Source of the DNA: Planctomycetota bacterium
Lineage (GTDB): Bacteria > Planctomycetota > UBA1135 > GCA-002686595
DNA length: 64,000 nt
Direction of reading: 5' to 3'
NCBI GenBank assembly: GCA_016714045.1
Contig: JADJNY010000002.1
Span: 248,001-312,000 of the forward strand
In this document: positions 27,409 through 38,761 of the stretch, in pieces
How the letters are laid out: every line of letters starts with the position of its first letter
Position numbering within the stretch: position 1 is the stretch's first letter
Translations under genes and position numbers: made by a program
Notes under the pieces: model-generated
The model's input: only the letters and a program-made list of their open reading frames with translations
What the model was told of the DNA's origin: nothing
Database searches by the model: none

Positions 27409-27840
27409 GGTCGAGGCGCGAGGAGCGGTGACGACGGCCGGAGGCCGAGCCCGGGTGGGAGGCCGAGGCGGGTGACGGTCGCAAGGGAGAGATGGGCGAG
27501 CGGGTGACGGCCGGTGTGACTGCGCACTCGGCCTCCAGCCTGCAGGCGCCGACGGGCCCTTCCTCCTCGCCCCGCGCGTTCCACCGGTGCCCCGACTTCC
27601 CCGGCGCAGCACTACGAAAGAAGTTCCGCCGGCCCGATCCGCCGAGCGTTTCCGCAAAAGTTGCGGAGTCACGATTCCCGATGAACGCGGGATCGATTCG
27701 CGAGCGCATTCCTCCCGGCCCGCATGCACTTCCCCGATGGCTCCGACGCGCGCTTCCACCTCTCTCGGTGCGCACGGAGTGCGTTCGGCGAGTGCTGAGC
27801 CCGTGAGGACGGCGCGCACCCACCTTGCGAGAACGATGTC
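27409..27840 (+). other. Intergenic region upstream of the phosphorelay cluster
   Basis: 432 bp without a convincing gene. It contains CGAAAGAAGTTCC at 27615-27627 (compare 23168-23180) and a small perfect hairpin with 6-bp arms at 27652-27657/27661-27666 in an AT-richer patch. The promoter of the cluster probably lies here. No c-di-GMP riboswitch pattern was recognised. Confidence 0.4.
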
Positions 27841-28245
27841 ATGAGCTCCACCCTCCCTCATCACGACCACGACTCGAACTCGGGCAGCGCAGCAGCGGCC
27901 GGAGTGCTCGATGCCGCGGTGCTCCAGAGCCTGAAGGACCTCGGCGGCGAGGACGACCCGGGTCTCTTCTTCGAACTGATCGATCTGTTCCTGCAGGACG
28001 CTCCGCAGCGGATGAACGAGATCCGGCGCGGTCTGGAGCAAGGCGACATCCACCTGCTCGAACGCGCGGCGCACACGCTGAAGTCGTCCAGCGCCAACAT
28101 CGGCGCCCTGTCGCTCTCCACGCTCTGCAGGCGCATGGAGGAACAGGCGCGCAAACACGAGAACGCGGGCCTGGCCGAGCTCTACGACAGCTCGCGCCAG
28201 CTCTGGCCGCATGTCGAAGCCGCGCTCCGCGCGGCCAAGTCCTGA
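27841..28245 (+). CDS. Histidine phosphotransfer (HPt) protein
   Basis: 134 residues from the ATG at 27841. After a His/Ser-rich leader, residues ~22-130 form an HPt four-helix bundle with phosphoacceptor His78 in AAHTLKSSSANIGA. It can carry phosphate between receiver domains. First gene of a same-strand cluster with two HDOD-REC-GGDEF proteins and a hybrid kinase that has its own HPt, so the probable role is a relay between the kinase and the REC domains of the cyclases (inference). Confidence 0.88.
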   Translation: MSSTLPHHDHDSNSGSAAAAGVLDAAVLQSLKDLGGEDDPGLFFELIDLFLQDAPQRMNEIRRGLEQGDIHLLERAAHTLKSSSANIGALSLSTLCRRMEEQARKHENAGLAELYDSSRQLWPHVEAALRAAKS

Positions 28246-28278
28246 CCTCCTCCACCGGACCCCGACACGCAGCCAGCC

Positions 28279-30300
28279 ATGATCAAGAAGACCTTCGAAG
28301 AGCTGAAACTCACCGGCCAACTCCCGTCGCCTCCGGGCGTCGGGATGAAGATCCTCAAGCTCACGCAGGGCGAGGACTTCTCCGCCGACGAGATCGGTCG
28401 GACCATCATGGCCGATGCGGCCTTGACGGGACGCCTGCTCAAGATCGCGAACTCGGCGCAGTCCGCGGGCGCGCGTCCGGTCACGACCGTGAGCGAGGCG
28501 ACCATGCGCCTCGGCGTCCGCGCCGTGCGCAACGTCGCGCTCGGTCTGTCGTTGATCTCGTCCTACCGCGCGGGGGCGTGCAGCGCCTTCAGCTACGACC
28601 GCTACTGGTCGCTGTCCCTAGCCCGCGCCGTCGCCGCGCAGTCGATCAGCCGCGCGATGCGCATCGGACAGCCGCCCGAGGCCTACATCCTCGGCCTCCT
28701 GTCCGACATCGGGACGCTCGCGCTCGTCTGTGTTTATCCCGAAGAGTACGCCTCGCTCCTCGCGTCCACCGGCGGCAACCGTCGTGCGTTGCGCGAGGCG
28801 GAGCGCAAGCGCTTCGAGATCGACCACGCCGAGGTCGGCTCGTACATGCTCGAAGAGTGGGGCCTCCCGACGGCCTTCGCGGATGCGATCCAGCACTACG
28901 AGGAGCGCACACAGTCACGCGAGGAGACCGACCTGACGCGCATCCTGCGTCACGCGAACTGCCTGGCCGAAGTGTGCCTCACGACGGAAGGCGAGAAGGT
29001 CGACTGGGCGAGCCTCGCGAGCGGCCTCGAACGGATGCGCACCGAGCTCGGCCTCGCCGAGGAAGCGTTCAACGAGTTTTGCAACGCGATCATCCGCGAG
29101 TGGGTGGAGTGGGGCGCCACGCTCAAGGTGCCGGCCCAGAAGGGCGTCGACATCGCACGCATCGCGTTGCTCGCCGCACAGCAGCCGCTGCCGACGGACG
29201 AGCTCGTCGACGCGTCCGCGCTCGTCGATGGAACGCCTTCGTCGCCATCGGGTGGAACCAGCGTCGTCGAAGGCTCGAAGAGCGACCTCACCCAGGAAGC
29301 ACGCGTTCCGCAGGCATCGTTGCGCATCCTGGCCGTCGACGACGACGCGATGTCGCTCCGTTTGTTGGAGCGTCAGCTTACCAAGGCCGGTCACAAGGTC
29401 CTGTGCGCCCGCGACGGCAACGAAGGACTGCAGCTCGCGCTCGAGACGAACCCGCAGGTCGTGATTGCCGACTGGATGATGCCGGGGCTGAGCGGCCTCG
29501 AGCTCTGCCGCTCGCTGCGGCGCATCGAGTCGGGGCGCGACATCTTCTTCCTGCTCCTGACGGGGCGTGACGAAGAAGATCGCGTCGTGGAGGCCTTCGA
29601 TGCGGGCGTGGACGACTTCATCGCGAAGCCGTTCAACGCGCGCATCCTCATGGCCAGGATCAAGGGCGGTCAGCGCGTCATCGAGCTCAAGGAGCAGGTC
29701 GAGACGGAGCGTCGCACGGTGCGCAGCCAGGTCGCGGAGCTCGGCGTCCTCACGCGAAAGCTCCGCACGGCCGCGCTGACGGACGTGCTCACGGAGCTTC
29801 CCAACCGACGCTACGCGATGAAGAAGCTCGAGCAGGAGTGGGACTCGTCGATCCGCAACAACCGTCCGCTGTCCTTGATCATGATCGACATCGATCACTT
29901 CAAGAAGGTGAATGACGTCCACGGGCACGACATCGGCGACGTCGTGCTGAAGGAGACGGCGAACGTCCTGCGCACGACCGCGCGTCAGGGCGAGGAGCCG
30001 GCGCGGCTCGGGGGCGAGGAGTTCCTCGTCCTCTGCCCGAATACCAGCCTGGTCCAGGCCAAGGCCTGCGCCGAGCGACTCCGCGCGGCGATCGAGGCGA
30101 ACAAGATTCGCGGCGGATCGTTCGACGGGCACGTGACCGCAAGCCTCGGAGTCGCGGAGCGCACGGCCGACACCGCGACGCCGGACGCGCTGATCAAGTG
30201 CGCCGACGAGGCCGTCTACGCGGCCAAGAGCGGCGGCAGAAACCGCGTGTGCGCGAGCCCATCGCTCTCCACGAACTCGACGCACGCGAAAGCCGGATGA
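28279..30300 (+). CDS. HDOD-REC-GGDEF protein, diguanylate cyclase with degenerate I-site
   Basis: 673 residues from the ATG at 28279, 33 bp after the HPt gene. HDOD domain at about 5-210 (LPSPPGVGMKILKL, then DAALTGRLLKIANSA). The receiver at about 348-465 has phosphoacceptor Asp398 in VIADWMMPG and Lys in AKPF. The GGDEF domain at about 500-660 has DIDHFKKVND and an active-site GGEEF at 578-582. The product-inhibition I-site nine residues before (569-572) reads RQGE instead of RxxD, so feedback control may be weak. The REC-GGDEF order is as in PleD. It is expected to make c-di-GMP when phosphorylated; the HDOD role is unknown. Confidence 0.92.
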   Translation: MIKKTFEELKLTGQLPSPPGVGMKILKLTQGEDFSADEIGRTIMADAALTGRLLKIANSAQSAGARPVTTVSEATMRLGVRAVRNVALGLSLISSYRAGACSAFSYDRYWSLSLARAVAAQSISRAMRIGQPPEAYILGLLSDIGTLALVCVYPEEYASLLASTGGNRRALREAERKRFEIDHAEVGSYMLEEWGLPTAFADAIQHYEERTQSREETDLTRILRHANCLAEVCLTTEGEKVDWASLASGLERMRTELGLAEEAFNEFCNAIIREWVEWGATLKVPAQKGVDIARIALLAAQQPLPTDELVDASALVDGTPSSPSGGTSVVEGSKSDLTQEARVPQASLRILAVDDDAMSLRLLERQLTKAGHKVLCARDGNEGLQLALETNPQVVIADWMMPGLSGLELCRSLRRIESGRDIFFLLLTGRDEEDRVVEAFDAGVDDFIAKPFNARILMARIKGGQRVIELKEQVETERRTVRSQVAELGVLTRKLRTAALTDVLTELPNRRYAMKKLEQEWDSSIRNNRPLSLIMIDIDHFKKVNDVHGHDIGDVVLKETANVLRTTARQGEEPARLGGEEFLVLCPNTSLVQAKACAERLRAAIEANKIRGGSFDGHVTASLGVAERTADTATPDALIKCADEAVYAAKSGGRNRVCASPSLSTNSTHAKAG

Positions 30301-30313
30301 ACGGAGCCCAGGG

Positions 30314-32305
<1,992 letters not shown>

Positions 32306-32319
32306 AGGCGAGGTGCGCG

Positions 32320-32442
32320 ATGAAGTGGGTGCGTGATCTCTTGACCGGCGCGGCGCGTGAACTCGCGCGCTGGGTCCGACCCGAGCAGTCGGCGCCCGTT
32401 CCGGTTCCCGTTCGCGTGGGACGGCGTGCACGCACGCGATGA
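32320..32442 (+). CDS. Possible small protein overlapping the hybrid kinase start
   Basis: 40 codons from the ATG at 32320, preceded by a purine-rich AGGCGAGG at 32306-32313 and ending in a TGA that overlaps the kinase ATG by four bases (ATGA), the same junction seen between the kinase and regulator at 2691. The peptide has an amphipathic N-terminal helix and a Pro/Arg-rich tail. It may be a real small protein or only a leader that couples translation. Confidence 0.3.
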   Translation: MKWVRDLLTGAARELARWVRPEQSAPVPVPVRVGRRARTR

Positions 32443-35165
32443 TCCGCGCCGCATGGAGGACGTACCTCTTCGGGGGGATCGCACTAGGCCTCCTCGTCGG
32501 GCTCTTCGTCGCTGCGCAGCCGGCGGACGTGAGGGCGCACACGAGCCTCCTCGCGGGCCTGCGCAAGCTCCGCACGCTCGAAGTCGAGCTCCTCTCGAAC
32601 ATCCAGAGCAATCCAGCGCGAGATCCGGGAGGCGGCGGCCCGGTGCCGCCGATGCTCGACGAACTCGAATCCGCGCTGACCGAGGCGATGGACACCGAGG
32701 GCTGGGAACTCGTCCGCGCGGACCCCGCGGTGGCCAGCGCATGCGAGGACTATCGCGCGGCTCTGCGCAGTGAACGCGAACTCGTGCAGGACTTCCACGA
32801 TCAGGAGATGCGTCTCGCGGTCGAGGTCCAGGCGCTCGACGCCGCCCTCGAGCAGGGTCTGAGCCAGTTGGACGCGCGTTCCCCCGAGGCCGTGCGGTCG
32901 CTGTTCGTCACCCTGGCCCAGTTCGTCCGCATCGGCCTGCGGCGTGATCTCGAGACGCGCGGAGAGCTCGAGAGCGCGTTGCGCGGGGTCGTGAATCCAG
33001 CGGACATCACCAACCCAGTCGAGCGCGAAACCGTCCAGCGCGCCGTCGACACGGCGGCGCGCATCGCTCAGCTCGACATGGGGATCGAGGCCCTTCTCGA
33101 GCGCATGCGTGGGATCGAGCTCCGGCAGCGGAGCACGGCGATGGTCAATGCGTGCGACGAGTGGATCCTCGTCGACCAATCCCGTCGCAACGTCTATCGG
33201 CTCCTCTTCTGCGGCTATGCGGTCCTGCTCCTCGGCCTGCTCGTGAACGAACTGCGGTCGCGTGACGCCCTGCTGGGGCACGTCGCGCAGGTCCGCGACT
33301 CGCTCGAGGCCCGCGTGCGCCGCCGCACGGCTCAGCTGTCGAACCGCAACGATCGGCTGGCGAACGAGATTCGCGAGCGCCGCGCCGCTGAAGAGCAACT
33401 CGTGTCCGCGCGTCGAGCGGCGGAGGCCGCGAGTCGCTCGAAGAGCGACTTCCTCGCCAACATGAGCCACGAGATCCGCACGCCGATGACCTCGATCCTC
33501 GGTTACGCGGAGCGGCTCGGCGACGAGGAACTGCGCGAGCCGGAGAAGCAGGAGGCGATCGAGACGATCCAGCGCAACGGTCAGTACCTCTTGCAGCTGA
33601 TCAACGACATCCTCGACCTCTCCAAGATCGAGGCGGGCAAGCTCGCGCTGGAGCTGATCTCGTGCTCCCCGGCCCAGATCATTCTCGACGTCCAGGGCGC
33701 GATGGAGCTGCGCGCGCAGTCGAAGGGAATCACGCTCGAGTTCGAGTTCCCCGAACGGCTCCCGCAGCGCATCGTGACCGATCCCATCCGACTCAAGCAG
33801 GTGCTGATCAACCTCGTCGGGAACGCGATCAAGTTCACCGACGGTGGGACGGTCACCGTGTGCGTCCGCTACGAGCCCGCGAAGGCGGAATCGAAGCACG
33901 GGGGACTGCTCGCGTTCACCGTGTCCGACACGGGCATCGGCATGAGCGCGGAGCAGATGCAGCGCCTGTTCCGGCCGTTCACGCAGGCGGATTCGTCTAC
34001 CTCGCGCCGATTCGGGGGGACGGGCCTGGGGCTCTCCATCTGCAAGACGCTCGTCGAGTGCATGGGAGGGGAGTTGACGGTCGAGAGCGAGCCCGGTCGG
34101 GGCAGCCGCTTCTCATTCGGAATCAGCACGGGCCCGATCGCATCCACGGACTGGATCGACGCGCTCGAGATCGATCAGCTCCGCCTCGGGCGCGAAGCCG
34201 AGCGCATGCGGGAGAGCGGCGTCAAGCTCTCGGCTCGCGTCCTGCTCGCGGAGGACGGCGAGGACAACCAGCGCCTCCTCGTGCACTTCCTGCACAAGGC
34301 CGGCGCCGAGGTCGAGGTCGTCGGTGACGGTCAGAAGGCCGTGGAGCGCGCGCTCGCCGCGCAGGCAGCTGGCGAAGCGTTCGACGTCGTCGTCATGGAC
34401 ATGCAGATGCCGCGCCTCGACGGCTACGGCGCGACCTCGCGGTTGCGCGCAGCCGGGTATCGCCGCCCGATCGTCGCGCTGACGGCGAACGCGATGGCGC
34501 ACGATCGCCAGCGGTGCCTCGACGCCGGCTGCGACGACTTCTGCACGAAGCCGGTCGACAAGTACCGCTTCCTCTCCATCGTCGCGCGCTGGTCGTCGTC
34601 CGTGGCTCGCCGAGGAGTCGCGGGGGGCGCGTCGCGGCCGATGGACGCGTCGGCGATGGCGAGGACGCAGTTCCGCACGCTCGCCGACGTCGCGTCGCGC
34701 TCGATCGAGCCCGCTGCGCGCAAGCCCGAGCTCCGCGCCGAAGAGAAGCGCGCTTCGCCGCCCGCGTCGTCGAAGGCGCCGACGGCAGGGCATGCGGCGG
34801 AGGCGTCGCCGGCAGCTTTGTTGGCCGCGCGCGCGGCGTCGCCCTTGCCGATCGCGACGCCGTCGATGGAGGAGGACGATCCGGAGCTCGCGGAGCTCGT
34901 GCAGCTCTTCGTGGCGGACCTCTCCCGGGACCTCGAGAAGCTGACGCGCGCGCTCGAAGCCGGTGACCTGAAGCAGGTCGCGTTCCTCGCGCATCAGCTG
35001 AAGGGCAGCGCCGGCAGCTATGGGTTCCCCGAGCTCACGCGTCAGGCGGCGCGGCTCGAGTCCTGCGCGAAGGGGCAGCTCTCCGACTCCCACGTCGAGA
35101 TCGAGCTCGAGCAGTTCGCCCGGATGTGCTCGGGACTCCAGGCCCGTGCGCGGGCTCCGAAGTAG
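32439..35165 (+). CDS. Membrane hybrid histidine kinase with REC and HPt domains
   Basis: 908 residues from the ATG at 32439. Membrane span at about 6-27, a helical periplasmic sensor region to about 250, a second span at about 252-272 and a coiled coil. Next come HisKA with His344 in NMSHEIRTPM, HATPase_c (NLVGNAIKFTD, DTGIGM, GTGLGLSI), a receiver with Asp654 in VVVMDMQMPRLDG, a low-complexity Ala/Pro-rich linker (about 735-810) and an HPt domain with His852 in AHQLKGSAGS. This is the full BarA/ArcB-type phosphorelay layout in one chain. Last gene of the c-di-GMP cluster; the free HPt protein and two receiver-cyclases are its likely partners. Confidence 0.92.
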   Translation: MIRAAWRTYLFGGIALGLLVGLFVAAQPADVRAHTSLLAGLRKLRTLEVELLSNIQSNPARDPGGGGPVPPMLDELESALTEAMDTEGWELVRADPAVASACEDYRAALRSERELVQDFHDQEMRLAVEVQALDAALEQGLSQLDARSPEAVRSLFVTLAQFVRIGLRRDLETRGELESALRGVVNPADITNPVERETVQRAVDTAARIAQLDMGIEALLERMRGIELRQRSTAMVNACDEWILVDQSRRNVYRLLFCGYAVLLLGLLVNELRSRDALLGHVAQVRDSLEARVRRRTAQLSNRNDRLANEIRERRAAEEQLVSARRAAEAASRSKSDFLANMSHEIRTPMTSILGYAERLGDEELREPEKQEAIETIQRNGQYLLQLINDILDLSKIEAGKLALELISCSPAQIILDVQGAMELRAQSKGITLEFEFPERLPQRIVTDPIRLKQVLINLVGNAIKFTDGGTVTVCVRYEPAKAESKHGGLLAFTVSDTGIGMSAEQMQRLFRPFTQADSSTSRRFGGTGLGLSICKTLVECMGGELTVESEPGRGSRFSFGISTGPIASTDWIDALEIDQLRLGREAERMRESGVKLSARVLLAEDGEDNQRLLVHFLHKAGAEVEVVGDGQKAVERALAAQAAGEAFDVVVMDMQMPRLDGYGATSRLRAAGYRRPIVALTANAMAHDRQRCLDAGCDDFCTKPVDKYRFLSIVARWSSSVARRGVAGGASRPMDASAMARTQFRTLADVASRSIEPAARKPELRAEEKRASPPASSKAPTAGHAAEASPAALLAARAASPLPIATPSMEEDDPELAELVQLFVADLSRDLEKLTRALEAGDLKQVAFLAHQLKGSAGSYGFPELTRQAARLESCAKGQLSDSHVEIELEQFARMCSGLQARARAPK

Positions 35166-35266
35166 GCGCCGGCCGCAACTTCTCGCCCGGGAGCTGCAAG
35201 GTGGAGCGCCAGCCGGCGTAGGGCGCATGGGGGCCGTCGTCGGCCCCATTTGCGAGGAACCCCACG

Positions 35267-35869
35267 ATGGAATCCACCCAAGACATCCTGCAGGCCGTGC
35301 TCGGCCTGATCGCGGGCCTCGGGCTCTCGGCGGCCTGCGGCTTCCGCGTCTTCGTCCCCATGCTGCTCGTGTCGATCGGGATCCACGCCGACGCGATCCA
35401 CGTCGCGCCCGAGTTCGCCTGGATCGGATCGACCCCCGCGATGATCGCGCTCGGTGCGGCGACGGTGCTCGAGATCGCCGGGTACTACGTGCCCGGCGTC
35501 GACCACTTCCTGGACCTCGTCGCGACGCCGTCCGCGGTCGTCGCGGGAGCGTTGCTCTCGACCGCGTTCATCACGGACATCGACCCGTGGCTGCGGTGGT
35601 CGCTCGCGATGATCGTGGGCGGCGGCGTCGCCGGCGTCGTGCAGGTCGCGACCGTGGCCGCGCGCACCGTCTCCGGCGTGACCACGTTCGGCCTGGGGAA
35701 CCCGCTCGTCGCGACGGGCGAGCTCGCCGGGTCGACCGGCGTGTCGATCGCCGCGATGGTGGCGCCGATCCTGGCGCTCGTCCTCGTCGTGCTCGTCGTC
35801 GCGTTCCTCGCCTGGCGCTGGTCGAAGCGCCGAGAGCGCGCCGTGACGAGCGCTCCCGCGCCTGCGTGA
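35267..35869 (+). CDS. DUF4126 family membrane protein
   Basis: 200 residues from the ATG at 35267, preceded by GAGGA. About five hydrophobic segments; the N-terminus QAVLGLIAGLGLSAACGFRVFVPML and the internal GVDHFLDLVATPSAVVAG match DUF4126 integral membrane proteins of unknown function. A strong hairpin follows, so it is probably transcribed alone. Confidence 0.85.
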   Translation: MESTQDILQAVLGLIAGLGLSAACGFRVFVPMLLVSIGIHADAIHVAPEFAWIGSTPAMIALGAATVLEIAGYYVPGVDHFLDLVATPSAVVAGALLSTAFITDIDPWLRWSLAMIVGGGVAGVVQVATVAARTVSGVTTFGLGNPLVATGELAGSTGVSIAAMVAPILALVLVVLVVAFLAWRWSKRRERAVTSAPAPA

Positions 35870-35890
35870 CGCCGAAGACACGGCTCGAAA

Positions 35891-35921
35891 CGAGCGGCCG
35901 GACCTGGAGTCCGGCCGCTCG
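35891..35921 (+). terminator. Strong hairpin after the DUF4126 gene
   Basis: 13-bp perfect arms (35891-35903 and 35909-35921) with a five-base loop, 21 bases after the stop. There is only a weak T tail, but stem strength and position favour a terminator. Confidence 0.6.
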
Positions 35922-36072
35922 CGTTCGAGGGCCGTTCACGGCGCGTCATCGGGCTCCCGTACGAACGGATCCGGAGCCGCGAACGAGCTCCAGCGCGCAT
36001 GCGACGCGTGGTCGTCGACGCTATGCTGTCGCGCTCCTCCGAACCCATCCGGCCGACCCCGCGAGCGCCACC

Positions 36073-37573
36073 ATGGACACGAAAGCGATCCAGCAGTTCG
36101 TCGAAGAGACGTGGAACAAGTCGATCGTCCCGACGATCACCGAGTACATCAAGATCCCGAACAAGTCGCCCTTCTTCGACCCGAACTGGGTGAAGAACGG
36201 CCACATGGACAAGGCCGTGGCCTTGGTCGAGGGCTGGTGCAAGAAGCGCGCGATCGCGGGCCTCAAGGTCGAGGTCGTGCGTCTGCCGAACCGAACGCCG
36301 CTCATCTACATGGAGATCCCGGGCACGGCGAGCTCGACGGACACCGTGCTCCTCTACGGCCACCTCGACAAGCAGCCCGAGTTCACCGGCTGGGAGAAGG
36401 GCCTCGGTCCGTGGGAGCCCGTGATGAAGGGTGACCGCCTGTACGGCCGCGGCGGCGCGGACGACGGCTACGCGGCGTTCGCGTCGCTGACCGCGATCGA
36501 GGCGCTGAAGAAGCAGGGCCTCGAGCACGCCCGCTGCGTCGTGCTCATCGAAGCGTGCGAGGAGAGCGGCAGCTACGACCTGCCCGCGTACATCGACGCA
36601 CCTCGAGAAGCGCATCGGCGACGTCAGCCTCGTCGTGTGCCTCGACTCGGGCTGCGGCAACTACGACCAACTCTGGAGCACGACGTCGCTGCGCGGTCTG
36701 ATCGCGGGCGACCTCACCGTGGAAGTGCTGCGCGAGGGCGTGCACTCCGGCGACGCGAGCGGCATCGTGCCGTCGAGCTTCCGCATCCTGCGCACGCTGC
36801 TCTCGCGGCTCGAGAACCAGGACACGGGCGAGATCCTCCTCAGGGAACTGCACGTGAAGATCCCGGCGCAGCGCGCGGAGCAGGCGAAGGGCACGGCGAA
36901 GGTGCTCAAGAACGACGTGTGGTCGAAGTTCCCGCTGATCGACGGGCTGAAGCCGATGGGCAAGGACAACGTAGAGAAGATCCTGAACCGCACGTGGAAG
37001 CCGACCTTGTCGATCACGGGCGTCGACGGGATCCCGCCGCTCTCGAACGCGGGGAACGTGCTCCGTCCGAAGACCACGTTCAAGCTCAGCGTGCGCATCC
37101 CGCCGACGTGCGACGCCGCGAAGGCGACGGCGAAGCTCGAAGAGACGCTGACGAAGAAGGTGCCGTACGGCGCGAAGGTGTCGTTCAAGGCCGAGAAGGG
37201 TGCTGCGGGTTGGAACGCGCCGGAGCTCGCGAGCTGGCTCGAGACGAGCGTCGACAAGGCGTCGAAGACGTTCTTCGGCAAGGGCGCGTGCTACATGGGC
37301 GAGGGCGGCTCGATTCCGTTCATGGGGATGCTCGGGAAGAAGTTCCCGAAGGCGCAGTTCCTGATCACGGGCGTCCTCGGTCCGCACTCGAACGCGCACG
37401 GCCCGAACGAGTTCCTGCACATCCCGACGGGCAAGAAGCTCACGTGCTGCGTCGCGCAGGTCGTGCACGAGCACTCGAAGCGCAACGGTGCGGCGCCGGC
37501 GCCCGCGAAGGCGGCGAACGGCAAGGCGAGCGCGGCGACGGCGAAGAAGCCGGCGCTCGCGGGCGCGAAGTAG
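36073..37573 (+). CDS. M20 family metallopeptidase (frameshifted)
   Basis: Two frames together encode one ~500-residue dipeptidase of the M20/M28 type. The N-terminal part (from the ATG at 36073) has the zinc motifs GHLDKQP, GRGGADDGYA and ACEESGS. The C-terminal part in another frame has LDSGCGNYDQLW, the dimerisation domain beginning GVHSGDASG, and the final metal-ligand region GPHSNAHGPNEF. The frames meet at about 36597-36603, where YIDA should be followed by HLEKRIGD; two bases of a GCGC seem to be missing. The length is two short of a multiple of three. No signal peptide is seen, so it is probably a cytosolic peptidase. The Ala/Lys-rich tail is low complexity. Confidence 0.85.
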
Positions 37574-37595
37574 TCGCGCGAGCGACGACGACGAA

Positions 37596-37639
37596 CTCGG
37601 CCCCTGCGCTCGACGGAGCGCGGGGGCCGAGTGTTTTCT
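37596..37639 (+). terminator. Rho-independent terminator after the M20 peptidase
   Basis: 15-bp arms (37596-37610 and 37617-37631) with one G-T wobble and a six-base loop, followed at once by TGTTTTCT. This is the most classical terminator in the window. Confidence 0.85.
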
Positions 37640-37765
37640 AGGCCGGAATCGAGCGCAAAACGGGAAGAGCCGCGAGTTGTGCTCGTCGGTGAGCGCGTGG
37701 TGAAGCTCCTCGTGCCCGCCCGCGACGTTCTCCTGACGTCGCGGGCGGGTCGTGGGGGAGACCGG

Positions 37766-38221
37766 ATGCAAGGGAGTGCGCGCGCGACGATCGCCCGTGG
37801 ATCGCCGTCGCGCGCACGCATTCGTCGCGCGGGGCGGGCGTGGGGCGCGCTGCTCGCGGCGGTCGCGTTCGTGATGGTACTCGTCTGGCTGTTCTGGCCC
37901 CGACGGATCGTGTGCCACATTTCGAGCGCACCCAAGGCGCGCGCTGACATCGCGTCGATCGTGTGCGCGCTGAACGAGTTCGCCATCGATCACGACGGGC
38001 GGTACCCGGACTCGCTCGTGCTCCTCGTGACGCCGGATGCGGACGGCAAGCGCTACCTGACGTGCAAGGCGGTTCCGCGCGATCCGTGGAAGAACGAGTA
38101 CCACTACGAGCCGCCTTCAGCGGGCTCGAGCGAGCTCCTCCCGCATGTGTGGAGCTACGGGAAGGACGGCGGGCCCGACGGCGACGACGACATCGACAGT
38201 CGCACGATGAACGACGAGTGA
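37766..38221 (+). CDS. Membrane protein with GspG-like C-terminal domain
   Basis: 151 residues from the ATG at 37766 with a strong GGGGGAG Shine-Dalgarno just upstream; longer frames overlap the terminator. A basic N-terminus, one membrane span (about 26-46) and a pseudopilin GspG-like region: ADIASIVCALNEFAIDHDGRYPDSL, DPWKNEYHYEPP and a WSYGKDG...GDDDID ending. The ending matches the calcium-binding C-terminus of major type II secretion pseudopilins, but the GFTLxE prepilin-peptidase site is absent, so it is probably not a processed pilin. First of three tandem paralogues. Confidence 0.75.
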   Translation: MQGSARATIARGSPSRARIRRAGRAWGALLAAVAFVMVLVWLFWPRRIVCHISSAPKARADIASIVCALNEFAIDHDGRYPDSLVLLVTPDADGKRYLTCKAVPRDPWKNEYHYEPPSAGSSELLPHVWSYGKDGGPDGDDDIDSRTMNDE

Positions 38222-38236
38222 AGCGAGAGGCCGTGC

Positions 38237-38677
38237 ATGAGCGTCGATGAGGAGAACACGGACACGAGGCCGCCTCGACAGGCCAAGATCGGCTGCATCG
38301 GGTGGGCTGCGCTGTTCGTCATCGCTGTCAGCCTCGTGACGTGGGTCGTTCCGAACCAAATGGACCTTGTGACGTACTCCGCCAAGGAGTGCGCTCGCCG
38401 GGACATCGCGGAGATCACACGCGCCCTAGATGCGTTCGCAGCAGATCACGCGGGGAAGTTCCCGCGCACGCTCGTCGAACTCGTGCTGCCCGATGCGAAC
38501 GGCCATCGCCATCTGACGCCGCTGCAGGTGCCGCGCGATCCGTGGAAGAACGAGTACCACTACGAGCCGCCTTCAGCGGGCTCGAGCGAGCTCCTCCCGC
38601 ACGTGTGGAGCTACGGGAAGGACGGCCAGCCCGGCGGTGACGACGACATCGACAGTCGCGCGCTCGAGGACGGCTGA
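38237..38677 (+). CDS. Membrane protein with GspG-like C-terminal domain
   Basis: 146 residues from the ATG at 38237, 15 bp after the preceding paralogue. Single membrane span at about 20-40, then AEITRALDAFAADHAGKFPRTL and the DPWKNEYHYEPP...DGQPGGDDDID ending. A 96-bp stretch (38531-38626) is identical to the preceding gene (38075-38170) except for one base, pointing to recent duplication or gene conversion. No prepilin cleavage site. Confidence 0.75.
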   Translation: MSVDEENTDTRPPRQAKIGCIGWAALFVIAVSLVTWVVPNQMDLVTYSAKECARRDIAEITRALDAFAADHAGKFPRTLVELVLPDANGHRHLTPLQVPRDPWKNEYHYEPPSAGSSELLPHVWSYGKDGQPGGDDDIDSRALEDG

Positions 38678-38761
38678 GTCCGCGACGTGACGATGGAGCC
38701 CGGAGCGCTGATGAGGGAAGATCGTCTGCGAGGAATCGTCCTCCACCGACCCGAGGTGACC

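Noticed and set aside
38237..38677. Type II secretion or pilus operon
   Set aside because: Only GspG-like tails are present; there is no ATPase, secretin, platform protein or prepilin cleavage site in the window.
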